Positions 37,898 to 51,342 of a stretch of DNA of 64,000 bases are shown here, in pieces. This DNA comes from Sipunculus nudus. Its lineage: Eukaryota; Annelida; Sipuncula; Golfingiida; Sipunculidae. The position numbers and the translations under genes are program-made. Numbering within the stretch: position 1 is the first letter of the stretch; each line of letters opens with the position of its first letter. Location: positions 92,154,723 through 92,218,722 of the forward strand of contig CM049309.1 of the NCBI GenBank assembly GCA_026874595.1. Reading direction: 5' to 3'. The notes under the pieces were generated by a model that did not search any database, was not told the origin of the DNA, and was given only the letters and a program-made list of their open reading frames with translations.

Positions 37898-39036
37898 CTA
37901 GAAGTTTAACCTCCACAACTCCCCATGCATCAGAGGGCTGGAAGTTTTACATCAACAACTCCCCATGCATCAGAGGGCTGGAAGTTTAAGATCAACAACT
38001 CTCCATGCATCAGAGGGCTAGAATTTTAACATCAACAACTCCCCATGCATCAGAGGTCTGGAAGTTTCACATCAACAACTCCCCATGCATCAGAGGGCTG
38101 AAAGTTTAACATCAACAACTCCCCATGCATCAGAGGGCTGGAAATTTAACCTCCACAACTCCCCATGCATCAGAGGGCTGGAAGTTTAACATCGACAACT
38201 CCCCATGCATCAGAGGGCTGGAAATTTAACCTCCACAACTCCCCATGCATCAGAGGGCTGGAAGTTTAACATCGACAACTCCCCATGCATCAGAGGGCTG
38301 GAATTTTAACATCGACAACTCCCCATGCATCAGAGGGCTGGAATTTTAATATCAACAACTCCCCAGGCATCAGAGGGCTGCAAGTTTAACATCAACAACT
38401 CCCCATGCATCAGAGGGCTGCAAGTTTAACATCATCAACTCCCCTTGAATCAGAGGGCTGCAAGTTTAACATCAACAACTCCCCATGCATCAGAGGGCTG
38501 GAATTTTAACATCAACAGCTCTCCATGCATCAGACGGCTGGAAGTTTAACATCAACCACCGCCCATGCATCAGAGGGCTGCAAGTTTAACATCAACAACT
38601 CCCCATGCATCAGAGGGCTGCAAGTTTAACATCAACAACTCCCAATGCATCAGAGGGCTGCAAGTTTAACATCAACAACTCCCCATGCATCAGAGGGCTG
38701 CAAGTTTAACATCAACAACTCCCAATGCATCAGAGGGCTGCAAGTTTAACATCAACAACTCCCCATGCATCAGAGGGCTGCAAGTTTAACATCAACAACT
38801 CTCCATGCATCAGAGGGCTGGAATTTTAACATCAACAACTCCCCATGCATCAGAGTGCTGGAAGTTTAACATCAACAACTCCCCATGCATCAGAGTGCTG
38901 GAAGTTTAACATCAACAACTCCCCATGCATCAGAGTGCTGGAATATTAACATCAACAACTCCCCATGCATCAGAGGGCTGGAATTTTAACATCAACAACT
39001 CCCCATGCATCAGAGGGCCTGGATTTTAACATCAAC
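37898..39036. repeat. 40-bp minisatellite, about 28 copies
   Basis: Unit CCCCATGCATCAGAGGGCTG followed by GAAGTTTAACATCAACAACT. The second-half start alternates between GAAG, CAAG and GAAT. It is bounded on the right by a C-homopolymer (39037-39052). Some variants alternate in pairs (for example the AATCGACAACT units at 38180-38320), showing 80-bp higher-order duplication. Confidence 0.97.
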
Positions 39037-39485
39037 ACCCCCCCCCCCCCCCTTGATTTATTTACTTTTGCTGTTTGTAAGTATATCTGGGGTCCTGCAA
39101 CTTTTGAAACAAAAATCATAGCAACAGATACTAAGTAGCCCCGTGCAAGGCTTTCTTAACCCTTTACTGTTCAGATTAGCCTGTGGATTGTCACACTCCT
39201 ACTGTTCAGATTAATTTTGCATTTTTTCAACATTTTGACATGAATCTGTATAAGAGACATTAACTCAGTAACCGTTAAAGGTATCTTTGTGAAATTTTCA
39301 GCATTTTCAGCAGGTAAATGTCCTTTATGTTATTTTATTATTAACTACATACCTGGTTTGATATGTATGTAACTAAGGTATATACAGGTAAAAACAAGTA
39401 AATCGTACTACCTGTATTTCTACTCACTGGTATATCAAAAAAATGACACCTTCATCCTGTTCAGATAACCCATTAACCATTTGAT

Positions 39486-40479
39486 AATAACAAGGGACCC
39501 ATGGGTCACGGCGCTCAGCTGATCGTGATTGGACTATAAATGTTTCTCCACTGTGATACTATATCGAGTCGATAAAGCTTATGAATATCATGTACATGTT
39601 GGGCTATTATAAAGGAATGTAATGTAATATGTGAGTAAATGATAAATGAAATTACCTGACTGATGGATTAATAGAGTCAAATAAAGTGGTTTATTTTTTA
39701 TTTATTTAGGAGGGGTTGAAAATTGTGATATATTTGAGCAAATATGAATGCAATGACAGCAGTAATAAGCAGTAGTAGATGATAAGGCTATTTGTTGAAG
39801 GATCTAAAGTGTATGGTAGTCTGCAAGCGTTCAATTTGACAGATATGATGTTATGATTAACTATGCTGATGAAGTGATTTATGAATATGTGACTGTATGA
39901 CACAATATCTCTTTAGTCTTGACAAGGTACATTATTGTGATGCCCACTATGTCTACATATTACACAATATTGACATAATTTCTGGTATGTACATAGGTAC
40001 CTATGGACGAATAGTTATACAAAATATTAAAGTATGAATATATCTGATTCATCTTGTTCTTGCTTACTGAGGCTGACTTTGGGATGGGGTTCGGAGAAGG
40101 GAAAAGTGAGGGCAGCACGAAGGTGGATGTAGAAATATTCTATTGTAATGTTTTTCATTTATATAAGAATATGAAAAGCTAAGAGGAAAGGGGCCCTCCT
40201 ACTTGGTTATAGTAAAGTTCTAAATATATGATTGCAAACTAATACTCTGACAAGACTGTCATGAAGAAAAACAGTAAAAGTTTTGAGATACTGTGTTGCA
40301 TACAAAAATTTACAGATGGACAGGCAAGTGGACAGAATGGACTAATACCTTTATTTCACTTTCAAGAGAATAATGCATTTAAGTTTATATATAATCCTAT
40401 TTTTTTAAGCAGATCCACTTTTTCCATTAAGAAGTTTTTATCTGTATCATTTTTTTTATTTACAGGTTTATAAATTTTT
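39486..40479 (+). other. Possible 5' part of dispersed element copy B
   Basis: Starts around AACAAGGGACCCATGGGTCA with GCGCTCAGCTGA, which matches in inverted form the GTCAGCTGAGCT terminus at 42640-42651. This suggests one element spanning about 39.49-42.65 kb, but homology to copy A becomes hard to follow by eye before about 40480. Confidence 0.3.
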
Positions 40480-42653
40480 AATTAAAAAACCTGAAAATAT
40501 AAGTTAAAATATTAGAATTGTTGCAAAAGTTGCAATCATTATATATACAGAGTAAAAAACATTGGGTCATATTATGCATACACATATATTTTATTATTTT
40601 TAAATCATAAATGTTTTGTCTGATTTTAAAAGAAAATAATGCCACAACATGGCATCTACAAGAATATTCCTTGAATCACTATTAAAAAGTTTTGCATATT
40701 GGAGTTTTCAGGACATGCTTAATTTTATTCACCAAAATAAAATAAAAGTAAATTTGACAAAATAAAACATCTTTTCAAATAAAGTATACACACTGTTGGT
40801 TGAATGAGGGACAAACAATATCATTGTGCTAATTACTATCCCAGTTTTAATTAATTACTGGAATTAATAGTCAATTTCACACCTGGTGAAGTTTTTACTC
40901 TTCTGGAGTAAGGAATTACTTATCTCATGAACATCCAGACTTTCACAGCAATACACCACTTTGTGGACACAATTAAATGTACACTTTAATCATTGTAACC
41001 CTGGTGGTTCAATACAAAATCTAAAATGTAGCATGTCCAAGAATAAAATAAAATACAGAAAAATTATAACATTCATCTAGTTTATGCACCAGCTGGGGGG
41101 GGGGGGGGATGAGTGCAGGGCGAGGGGAAGCCTGCTAGTAGTGGCCAAGCTGGGCCAAGGTAAGCTGCCTGGGGTGGGTTACATAATGCAAGTGAAGGCT
41201 GTACTACTAGGTGGGCTAGATGTAAACAACACTTGACATGGTGTGTGAAAACATGAATAAAAGCTGTTCATTCCAATCAATTTCTTTTGAAAGTTCAGAT
41301 TTTAAAAGATTAAATCCTTATGCATATATGCTGGGAAAATTAAATCAACAGTGCCAAAGTTGGACAAAATTTAAGGTATTGTTTTTTATGCTAATAACTT
41401 GAAAAATTTGCAAAATTCAGATCTAATTTTGGGTAAACAATTGAATTTTGATTAAATAAAGTTATATTCCTGAAAAAAGGTCTCTAGGTTCAGCAATTCT
41501 CATGTGAGTAAATATATTTCCTGATTTTTTAAAAAATTGCATTATGTTTTGGCCCATAACTTCAAAATAATACTCAATACTGACCTAATTTTTGGTATGT
41601 TCATAGAAAATGTATAAAAGAATGTGAATACTAAATACGATCAAAAACAGATCAGTGGTTTTGATATTAGGCAGCCTTGAAGTGTAACAATGGCTTTTTT
41701 TTATGGAAAACGGAGTTTTTTTCCTTAATATCTCGAAGGAACAAAGTCCTAATGACCCAATTTTCGGTATGGTAGGAGATTTTGGGGTATATCTAAAATT
41801 ATGTCAACAGCCTGGGGAGCATAGAGATGTGCACTGAATGACCTACAGTCATCAAAATGGACTGCTTGACAATGTAAGGGAATACAACAAGAGCCTCAAA
41901 AAAAATCAATAACTAGCCTAATTTTGCAGCTTTTATTTTCAAATTTCAGATTTTAACAGATAAAATCCTTATGTATACATGGTGTGAAAATTAAATCCAC
42001 AGTACTTACAGAAAAAAAACGTGCCATGGCCAAAGTTGGGCAAAATTTAAGGTACCAATTTTATATTTTTGCCAATATTTAAAAAAATTTAACAGATTTT
42101 GATCTAATTTTTGGTATACAATTAAATTTTGATTAATTAAAGTTGTATTACTGGAAAAAAGTCCCTACCTTTAACACTTTGGGTCTTAAGTGACAAAATA
42201 TCTTCCTGATTTTTTTACAAAGTGCATTATGTTTGGGCCAATAACTTTTTGAAATTATATAATACTGACTTAATATCTGGCATGTACATAGGAACTATAT
42301 AGAGGAATATATATGGTAAATATGAAGAAAACCAGATGAGTGGTTTTGATATTAGGCAGTCCTGAAGTGTGAAAATAGATTTCTAATAAAAAATTGAGGT
42401 TTTTCCTTAATATCTCAAAGGAACGAAGTCCTATTGACCCAATTTTTGGCATGGTAGGAGATTATGGGGACATCTAACTGTATGCCGAAATTCAGATTCG
42501 TAGGTCCAACGGTGTCGAAACGTGCCAGTCTTACGGACGGACATCCAGACGGACAGACAGACAGACGGACGGACGGACGGACAGACAGACGGACGGACGA
42601 CGGACAATGGACCATGACTATAGCTCAGATGACTTATAGTCAGCTGAGCTAAA
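40480..42653 (+). mobile_element. Dispersed element, copy B
   Basis: Homologous in opposite orientation to 12315-13620. It also holds an internal duplication of about 670 bp: the blocks around 41370-41790 and 42040-42450 both read AATTTTTGGTATG-like, GATATTAGGCAG and TTCCTTAATATCTC. It ends with a stem-loop, AGCTCAG-ATGAC-TTATA-GTCAG-CTGAGCT, at about 42623-42651. A GGAC/AGAC microsatellite lies just inside that end. No protein is encoded. Confidence 0.7.
42534..42604. repeat. (GACG)n/(GACA)n microsatellite
   Basis: Runs of GGAC and AGAC tetranucleotides inside the terminal part of dispersed-element copy B. Confidence 0.95.
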
Positions 42654-42880
42654 AAGGAAATGTAAGGATTTTTTTTTCACTCTAAGGAAATTATTAATTA
42701 AAGGTAAGAAAAAGGTAAATGAATTGGTTTAATAAAGGAAAGGGAACCACCTAAGAACCAGAGGGTGCAAGTAAATTTGGATTGCTGAACGGTCCAAATC
42801 TACCGCGTCATCCCTCAGGCAGCGGTGACGCACTGACGCAGCAAACTTTTCTCACCCAATCGGATCTACTTTTACATCGG

Positions 42881-42966
42881 CAAGGTTCACGTGATATTGT
42901 CTGGCGTGTTTATTTTGTAAAGTCTTTTTAATGGACAAGGTTCACGTGACCGAGTCTGGCGTGTTT
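42881..42966 (+). promoter_or_regulatory. Duplicated palindromic E-box segment
   Basis: CAAGGTTCACGTGA, then GTCTGGCGTGTTTATT, occurs at 42881 and 42936 (55-bp spacing). Each copy holds TCACGTGA (42887-42894 and 42942-42949), the form preferred by MITF/TFE-type and USF-type bHLH factors. No adjacent gene start was recognised. Confidence 0.35.
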
Positions 42967-43539
42967 ATTATAAGAAGCATCATGAGATGCAGTGCCGACT
43001 GGCGGTCGATTTTTTTTTTTTTTTTTTAGGGGGGGGGGGGGGGAGGTTGGAGTTACCTGGAACCATCCTCTCACGTCATGCCATATATATGCATTAGAAT
43101 GGATTCTTTCCCGCAGGGATCAGAAACTTGATTGCGTTTCTTGTTCACCGCTTGTTTATATACTTTCATTAATATGTCTAAACTCTACAGATCTGGCATG
43201 GGCAAGTGGTAAATTAATCAACCCCCTCCAACCCCCCCTCCCCCCTAAAAAATAGTCTGCCATAAAAAAGGGTGTACAATTACCTGTAAGTGGGAGGTTT
43301 TATTCTACTCTCACACATACCGGGTTTGTTGGTCATCCAAGGTAGCCCGCCACACATACTAAAACGCACCTTTAGAAATCCTCCTGCTGCGGAACCGAAG
43401 AAACCACTTGATAAACCTTTAGTAACCATTCATTCAGGCTTTAATGTAAACGGTTTAAAATATTGTAGGAAAAAGTCTGTTTTAACGAGTATGGATTCAT
43501 ACACAAAGTAAAATTTTCTAGGCATCGGAGACGCCATTC

Positions 43540-46056
43540 TGCATAATATACCCAGACAATTAAGGCATACACCATCATACTGCATAGTATCCTCAGACAA
43601 TTAAGGAATACACTCGCCATACTGCATAGTATATCAAGACAAGGCATAAAACCCTCCATACTGCATAGTATCCCCAGACAAGGCGTACACCCTCCATACT
43701 GCATGGTATCCCTAGACAGTTGAGGCAAACAGCCACCAAACTATCTCCAGACAAGGCTTACACCCTCCATACTATCCCCAGACAATTAAGACATACACCC
43801 TTCATACTGCACAGTATCCCAAGACGAGGCATACACCCTCCATACTGCATAGTATCCCAAGACAAGGCATACACCCTCCATACTATCCCCAGACAATTAA
43901 GACATACACCCTTCATACTGCACAGTATCCCAAGACGAGGCATACACCCTCCATACTGCATAGTATCCCAAGACAAGGCATACACCCTCCATACTGCATA
44001 GTATCCCCAGACAGTTAAGGCATACACTCTCCATACTATCCCCAGACAAGGCATACACCCTCCATACTGCACAGTATCCCCAGACAAGGCATACACCCTC
44101 CATACTGCATAGTATCTCAAGACAAGACATGCACCCTCCATACTGCAGTATCCCCGAGAAGGCATACACTCTCCATACTGCTTAGTATCCCAAGACAAGG
44201 CTTACACCCTACATACTGCATAGTATCCCCAGACAAGGCATCCATCCTCACCCTCCATACTGCATAGTATCCCCAGACAGTTAAGGCATACACCCTCCAT
44301 ACTGCATAGTATCCCCAGACAGTTAAGGCATACACCCTACTTACTGCATAGTATCTATGCAAAGACAAGGCATACACACTTCATACTGCACAGTATCCCC
44401 AGACAAGGCATACACCCTCCGTACTGCATAGTATCCCCAGACAAGGCATACACCCTCCGTACTGCATAGTATCCCCAGACAAGGCATACACCCTCCATAC
44501 TGCATAGTATCCCCAGACAAGGCATACACCCTCCATACTGCATAGTATCTATCCCAATACAAGACATACACCCTTCATACTGCATAGTATCCCCAGACAA
44601 GGCATACACCCTCCGTACTGCATAGTATCTATCCCAATACAAGACATACACCCTTCATACTGCACAGTATCCCCAGACAAGGCATACACCCTCCGTACTG
44701 CATAGTATCCCCAGACATGGCATACACCATCCGTACCGCATAGTTTCCCCAAGACAAGGCATACACCCTCCATACTGCATATTATCCCAAGACAAGGCAT
44801 ACACCTTCCATACTGCATAGTAACTATCCCAAGACAAGGCATACACCCTCTAACTGCACAGTATCCCAAGACAAGGCATACACCCTCCATACTGCATAGT
44901 ATCCCCAGACCAGGCATACACCCTCCATACTGCATAGTATCCCAAGACAAGGCATACACCATCCATACTGCATAGTATCCCCAAAGAGTCGAGGCATACA
45001 CCACCCATACTGCATAGTATCCCCAGAGAGTTAAGGCATACACCATCCATACTACATAGTATCCCCAGAGAGTTAAGGCATACACCCTCCATATTATCCC
45101 CAGACAAGGCATACACCCTCCATACTGCATAGTATCCCCAGACAGTTAAGGCATACACCATCCATACTGCATAGTATCCCCAGAGAGTTAAGGCATACAC
45201 CCTCCATATTATCCCCAGACAAGGCATACACCCTCCATACTGCATAGTATCTATCCAAAGACAAGGCATACACACTTCATACTGCACAGTATCCCCAGAC
45301 AAGGCATACACCCTCCGTACTGCATAGTATCCCCAGACAAGGCATACACCCTCAATACTGCATTGTATCCCCAGACAAGACATACACCCTCCATACTGCA
45401 TAGTATCCCAAGATAAGGCATACACCCTCCGTACCACAGTTTCCCCAAGACAAGGCATATACCCTCCATACTGCATAGTATCCCAGGACAAGGCACACAC
45501 CCTCCATACTGCTTAGTATCCCAAAACAAGGCATACACCCTCCATACTGCATAGTATCCCCAGACAAGGCATAGACCCTCCATACTGCATAGTATCTATC
45601 CCAAGACAAGACATACACCCTCCATACTGCACAGTATCCCTAGACAAGGCATACACCCTCCGTACTGCATAGTATCCCAAGACAAAACATACACCCTGCA
45701 TACTGCAGTATCCCTAGACAAGGCATACACCCTCCATACTGCATAGTATCTATCCCAATACAAGATATACACCCTCCATACTGCATTGTATCTATCCCAA
45801 TACAAGATATACACCCTCCATACTGCATAGTATCACCAAACAAGGCATACACCCTCCATACTGCATAGTATCCCCAAACAAGGCATACACCCTCCATACT
45901 GCATAGTATCCCCAAACAAGGCATACACCCTCCATACTGCATAGTATCCCCAAACAAGGCATACACCCTCCATACTGCATAGTATCCCCAAACAAGGCAT
46001 ACACCCTCCATACTGCATAGTATCCCCAGACAATTAAGGCATACACCGTCCCAAAT
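43540..46056. repeat. 38/42-bp minisatellite, about 60-65 copies
   Basis: Unit GGCATACACCCTCCATACTG followed by CATAGTATCCCCAGACAA. Longer 42-bp units retain TTAA after CAGACAA, and some insert CTAT after TAGTAT. Because 38 is not a multiple of three, the minus strand shows overlapping Cys/Tyr-rich frames up to 216 codons; they are artefacts. The 42-bp form shares 22 identical bases with the Helitron 3' subterminus. Confidence 0.97.
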
Positions 46057-49000
46057 CAAGGTCAATATCACAGGTTTTCAAACTCTTTCGGCAACTTATC
46101 ATTTGATATATTCCATCCTTATTTTCATAATTATTCGACAATAATGCGACACACCGACATGGGCCATCTGACTGGAATAAAATTTTACTTTTATATTAAC
46201 GACATTTCCTGACACTGCAAAGTAGCAGCATCATGATGTGCAAAAACTGTTGGAAACGCATTTGTTATATAAGACCTAAAGCCAAGCCCCCCCCCCCCCC
46301 CCCCACACACACACAAACACACACAATACATTACAGAGGGATGAAATAAAATGTAAATATAGAAAGAGTTAATAGAGTTTAAGTCCACCACAAGGTTTAC
46401 CTCCCAACTCATAGAGATTGGCATTCCAGAGAAATTAAAACTGTAAAACATATTGTTTGAATAGTTTATTCATGGGATAAACTATAAATGCATGGTTAAT
46501 AACTATGAACAACCACGTTTGCCCTATTTACATAAACTTTCATAAACTTCTGGACTAGTTTTAGTTTGTCCGGTTCACACACAACGCTGTATGTCAACAA
46601 CAGCACATCTGAGCACACCCCCGGCAGGGGGCGCTCCGGATAGCTCGTACGGTCAAACACTGATGCCAGAAGGCACGCCGACAGACCCGTGCCCGGCATC
46701 CGGGTTCTATCTGCATAGATTTCGAGCGATCTACACGCTTGCACAGTCGAACCATTTATACAAAACCAGATACAATAGATATTCATGTACACGGATTAAA
46801 CTGACAACTAATGCTAAATTATATACATCAACCTGACTTGTGGCTAATAAAGATCCAAGCCTTCCTAATAAAACTATGCAGGCGTTTATATGCACGTCAC
46901 TATTGAAATAATGACAAATAAGGTACAACGACGTGCACGCTTAATACACCCACATGTGGTTAGACCTATCACTACATAATTCCCAACCACTCCATGTCCG
47001 TCAGTGTGTGTGTCAATCTGCCTAATCTGTGAGTATGGTTACAGTACACCGCAGGCCACTAATCATAGGAAATATACACTAGGACCAAAGTCAGCTGTTT
47101 CCCTAAGACACCAAGTCTAACTATACGTACCACAAAGACACCTGAAGCGAGTAGCTATCAACAAGCAACACTGCGCGTTTGTGCGGGTTTGTGAGGATGC
47201 GAGAGCATCACTAACAGAGACTTAACTAAAGAGCCCAGTTTCTGTTCTTTCAAATTAAATATTAAACACTGCCAGTGGATATACTCAGTAATGATGCGGC
47301 GCACACCTACACACATAATATGCAGCCAATAAGTTCCACCAGAGGTCGCCACGCTACACTCAGATTAATTTCATTAGCCGACACACACGGTCTACAAATT
47401 GTAAAGAATATACATGTAGTTGTATAAGCTTCTCAAAATAAACAAGTATATTCAAATTACGTTTAAATCAACTCTTTAGCAAACTGACACCTTAATGACA
47501 TCGGGGTGGGGCAAGGGTGGCAGGTGAAGGTGCGCAACGGGAGGACCTCTGGTGGAAACAATCGGTACCAGCGAGATACCTTTTATTCTGGCATTGCAAT
47601 GAAATTTTGGTCACAGATGTACGAGATAAAAAAAAGTAATCAAAATACTTGTCTTTTATAAACATGATTTGAAATGGCAGGTGGTTGTGTAAAGGATCTG
47701 CTATATCAAAGAACATAAAGTGTGAAATATATGGAACATTACCAAGTGGCAATACGCAAAACATACAGTGTGAAATATACGGGACATTATCAAGTGGAAA
47801 TACGTAGAACATACAAAGTGGGAAACACACACAACATATGAAATGTGAAATTCCGATTTGGAGAAAGATTTGTGTCGTCAGCTAATCTAAAAATAATCTT
47901 TCTCTCTCAACCTCTGACATACACACATACATCACACACATACACACACCAGAGTGACAAGTTTCTGACTATTTGGTGATCAACATATAGTATACTTTTA
48001 AAATCAGAGTGTTATTTGAACCTAGCGTTCCCCTGATATGTAACGTTTTCCGATTAAACTAAGAGACATTATTATACCTCTCAGCGAGTCATGATCCTCA
48101 AGCCTCTGTCATGTTTTGGGCATTTATACATATTGCATCTACTTTTATATCAGGTATTAACATAGAATACGAATAAACTAAAATACATGTAGGGCAATGG
48201 ATATTTTGTATACTATAATGGCAAATAAATAGACATACAATAACATAAGAAAACGAACCCCCATTTGTCTGAACTGTTTGACACCACTGTTAAAATTTGC
48301 GATACAATTAAAGATGGACTTGCTCTATAAAAGACAAGGGACCAGACCCTCTTATATCAGCTAAGTCCATATCAACTTAACATACCATGCCCCACCATTG
48401 CCTCATTTCTCAGACCAAAACTAGACGGCAGGATGGTAAATAAATTGACATCATTGTGAGAATTCGTCTCCATGAACCACTCAAAGGTTATACAAATATA
48501 ACAGAACTAAATAATAACTAGACTGACCGATATGTCAACTTCGGATTTACTGAATTCAGGCCAAAGAATTAGTCATATAATTTGCCAATAGATGGCAGAA
48601 GGTACGGGTGAACGTCCGAATACCAGCCAACAGTCACAGCAGGTGTGAGCAGACACTGACGTTCCTGACTCTTGACGTTTGTCGAGACACAAATTTCATT
48701 GCAAATGTAATAACTAACGGCCAGGTCTAGAGAATAACTAATGTTTACAGGCAACTGGATCTTAAAATATAATTTGTTCATTCATTCACCGGTCGGTAAA
48801 ATGTCTTGTTCAAAAGTACTAAACATTTAAATGCCTGAATAAGAACCCTGACAGTACATGTTGAATATTCATGAATGTACAAGTTGGACAGTAATACTAT
48901 AAAATGTGTAACTACAGAAAAGCACGATCAATGACTGACGATTTTGATGTTTGAAAGTTCATTATGTAACAAATCAACAACCGAGGTTAATCAGTACACA

Positions 49001-50549
49001 TATTTTGACTAGATATGACATGAAATCAAAGCTGTACCTGATACACACGTACTGTACACACCACTTGTCAAAGTTAACAGAAGTCTGTAGCTCTGATAAA
49101 TATGGCCTGAACTAGAAATGTCTAAATAAATTTTCTCTTTATGAAAGTGCCATTTATGTTCTTTTATGGTATGGGGATGCTGCACTGAAAACCCTCCGGA
49201 ATATTTGTCCGTTTATCGTAACTCCCTATTGAATAAGCTGGAATTGGCCCGCTACATATAACCTATAATATACCAAATTACAGAGCTTCCTGGTTACGTA
49301 CGAGGACACTACCAGTAACTGTGCTACAGGTATGACTATTAAATACAACAATTCATCAAAGTTTATATCTTTAAATGTTATATTTCAGTTTAATGGTGAC
49401 ACACAAGATCCTGTTTTAACTAGTGGCAAAGACCAAGATTCGAATGCTAGATGGAGATCTTGCAAGAAAAGTGTAAAAGCTTAAATCCTAGGCTATTTGA
49501 AATGTACCCTGCGACTGCCAGTCAGCAGGAGGAGGAAGGGATGGGAGGGCAGGGGACAGACAGGAGGACGGGGTTTATCATTTATTTTTAAGTGTCTGCA
49601 CATGTAAATGTTGCTGGTCAGTACCATCATTCAACATTTGTAAATTTTAAATAGGATTAACATTTGGTAATTTTTCATGCAGTATGTTTTTTTTTAACTT
49701 AACAAATATAATCATTTGGCCACCCATCAACCCCCTCCCCCAATTTTCACGCAAAAAACTTGCTGTGTACCATTATCCATCACATTAATACAAGATATTT
49801 ATATTATCAACACGAAATAATATCTTATAAGTCAGCTCAAGCTTTGGCACTATCCCCACCATAATTTAAAATAAAACTCCACTTGAATTCCCTGGTGACA
49901 TCCGAGTAACAGAGAGATTCACATGATGAGCACACCTACTTTACAAATCGGAAGTCACATGATCGATTTGGAACATAATGCCCAGCATGAAGAGAAACAT
50001 TAAACAACGTAAAAATAAAAACGAAACTAAAATGACCAGTTGACATTGCACTACAACCTGAACCCCCTGACACATACATGCTTACAGAAGAACGTTATGA
50101 TTTCAAATGAAGCTGAAAGACAATGATGTAACACCCCTATCTGCACAGTGAATGACTACATGTTGATTCTCCAAAGGTCAACCATACAGAGTTTTCAGTT
50201 TTGTGAACAAGCATGATCTCATAAAACACTGGAAATATTGCTTCATGTTCCTCTTACTTTTGTGACTTGCCAGATGCCTGGGTGCTCAGCCTGCTCTCAG
50301 ATTTAGGTATCTGGTTATAAATAACTGACCTCAACTAGTAAATTTGCCCATTTCCTCATCAACACTTACCAGTCACACTCCTGGAGCTACACAGTATAAA
50401 GAACAGTACACTGTCCGATTTATGTTAGGAGTGTAACAGTGAATTCAAAAGTCAAAGCCCCACAATTCAGAGGTTACAATTCTACTTAACTTGATTCAAA
50501 TGCATTCACGTCAATGTTCTTAAAATCTAGAAATAATGGTTGCTTTCGC
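46057..50549. other. Non-coding stretch with a few conspicuous motifs
   Basis: No supported exons. Contains a C-run followed by (CA)n at about 46288-46325, a strong CTCF-like core GGCAGGGGGCGCT at about 46623-46635, and CCACCAGAGGTCGC at 47338-47351. Part may be 3' UTR or downstream flank of the minus-strand gene fragments at 51.3-59.9 kb. Confidence 0.45.
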
Positions 50550-51316
50550 TTTATTTATTTTTAATTTTGATTTTGAACAAAATCACTGAATATAACTAGG
50601 ACTTACTGTTGAATCAATATTATCAAGATGATGGCACAATATCTTCATTTTGTCTATACACTACAAATTTACATGTATATGATGAATACAAAATTGTGGA
50701 ATAAAATGGTTCTCTTCATTTGAACAATTTTAAAATTAAAATTGTTTGGCTTTTTTTAATTTAGATAGACTACAAAGAAATAACCTTGTATGAATCAAGT
50801 TGTGAATGAAATTGTGAGCCCTGAATAGAGAACTGACTCTAACAAGGGCATTTGATACAATTCACAGACTTAAAAGTGTTATGTGTGTCTGTCATGCATA
50901 CTGCTTTCTCTGCAAAATAACCAAAGCATGGCTTAATATCTGCACTGGAGACATTTCACACACTGATCAGTTTATTATCTGAAGCTTGTCACACAATTAG
51001 CAGATGCAGCACGTCTTGGCAGTTCCCACAGCATCAAAATGAATTGTTGCGAAATTTGGTTTGTTGAAATCAGAGAAATCTCTCCGAATACTGCCTGGCC
51101 AGGTAGAAATGTTGCATATTCACAGTCGCTGACACAAGAGATCAAAGTCCTCCGGCACCCCCCAATACAAACAAAAGGACCTGAAGTGTACGCTGAGAGG
51201 CCGTCATTTCAGCTAACAGCTATACCCCTACTGGAATGTAGAGTGTAAGCAGTGTGGCTCTGGCTGAATCAAAATCCAAAAGCTTGAGGTATCACACAGT
51301 GCTTGAACCAAGTCCA

Positions 51317-51342
51317 TTATCTACAAGTCACTATAGGTATGT
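51317..51342 (-). CDS. Candidate terminal coding exon of a minus-strand gene
   Basis: The minus strand has a strong acceptor (CTTGTTTTCTCATTTCAG) followed by AC ATA CCT ATA GTG ACT TGT AGA TAA. In phase with the candidate exon at 51898-51945 it gives NIPIVTCR and a stop. A minus-strand AATAAA at about 50550-50560 would imply a 3' UTR near 760 bases. Protein family not recognised. Confidence 0.4.

Noticed and set aside
37898-39036. CRISPR-like regular repeats
   Set aside because: Units are directly contiguous with no unique spacers, and the genome is eukaryotic; this is a minisatellite. The same applies to the other arrays.
43441-46071. Many overlapping minus-strand frames rich in Cys, Tyr, Gly and Met (up to 216 codons)
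   Set aside because: They are translations of the 38/42-bp array in successive phases; none has a start, splice site or domain independent of the repeat.
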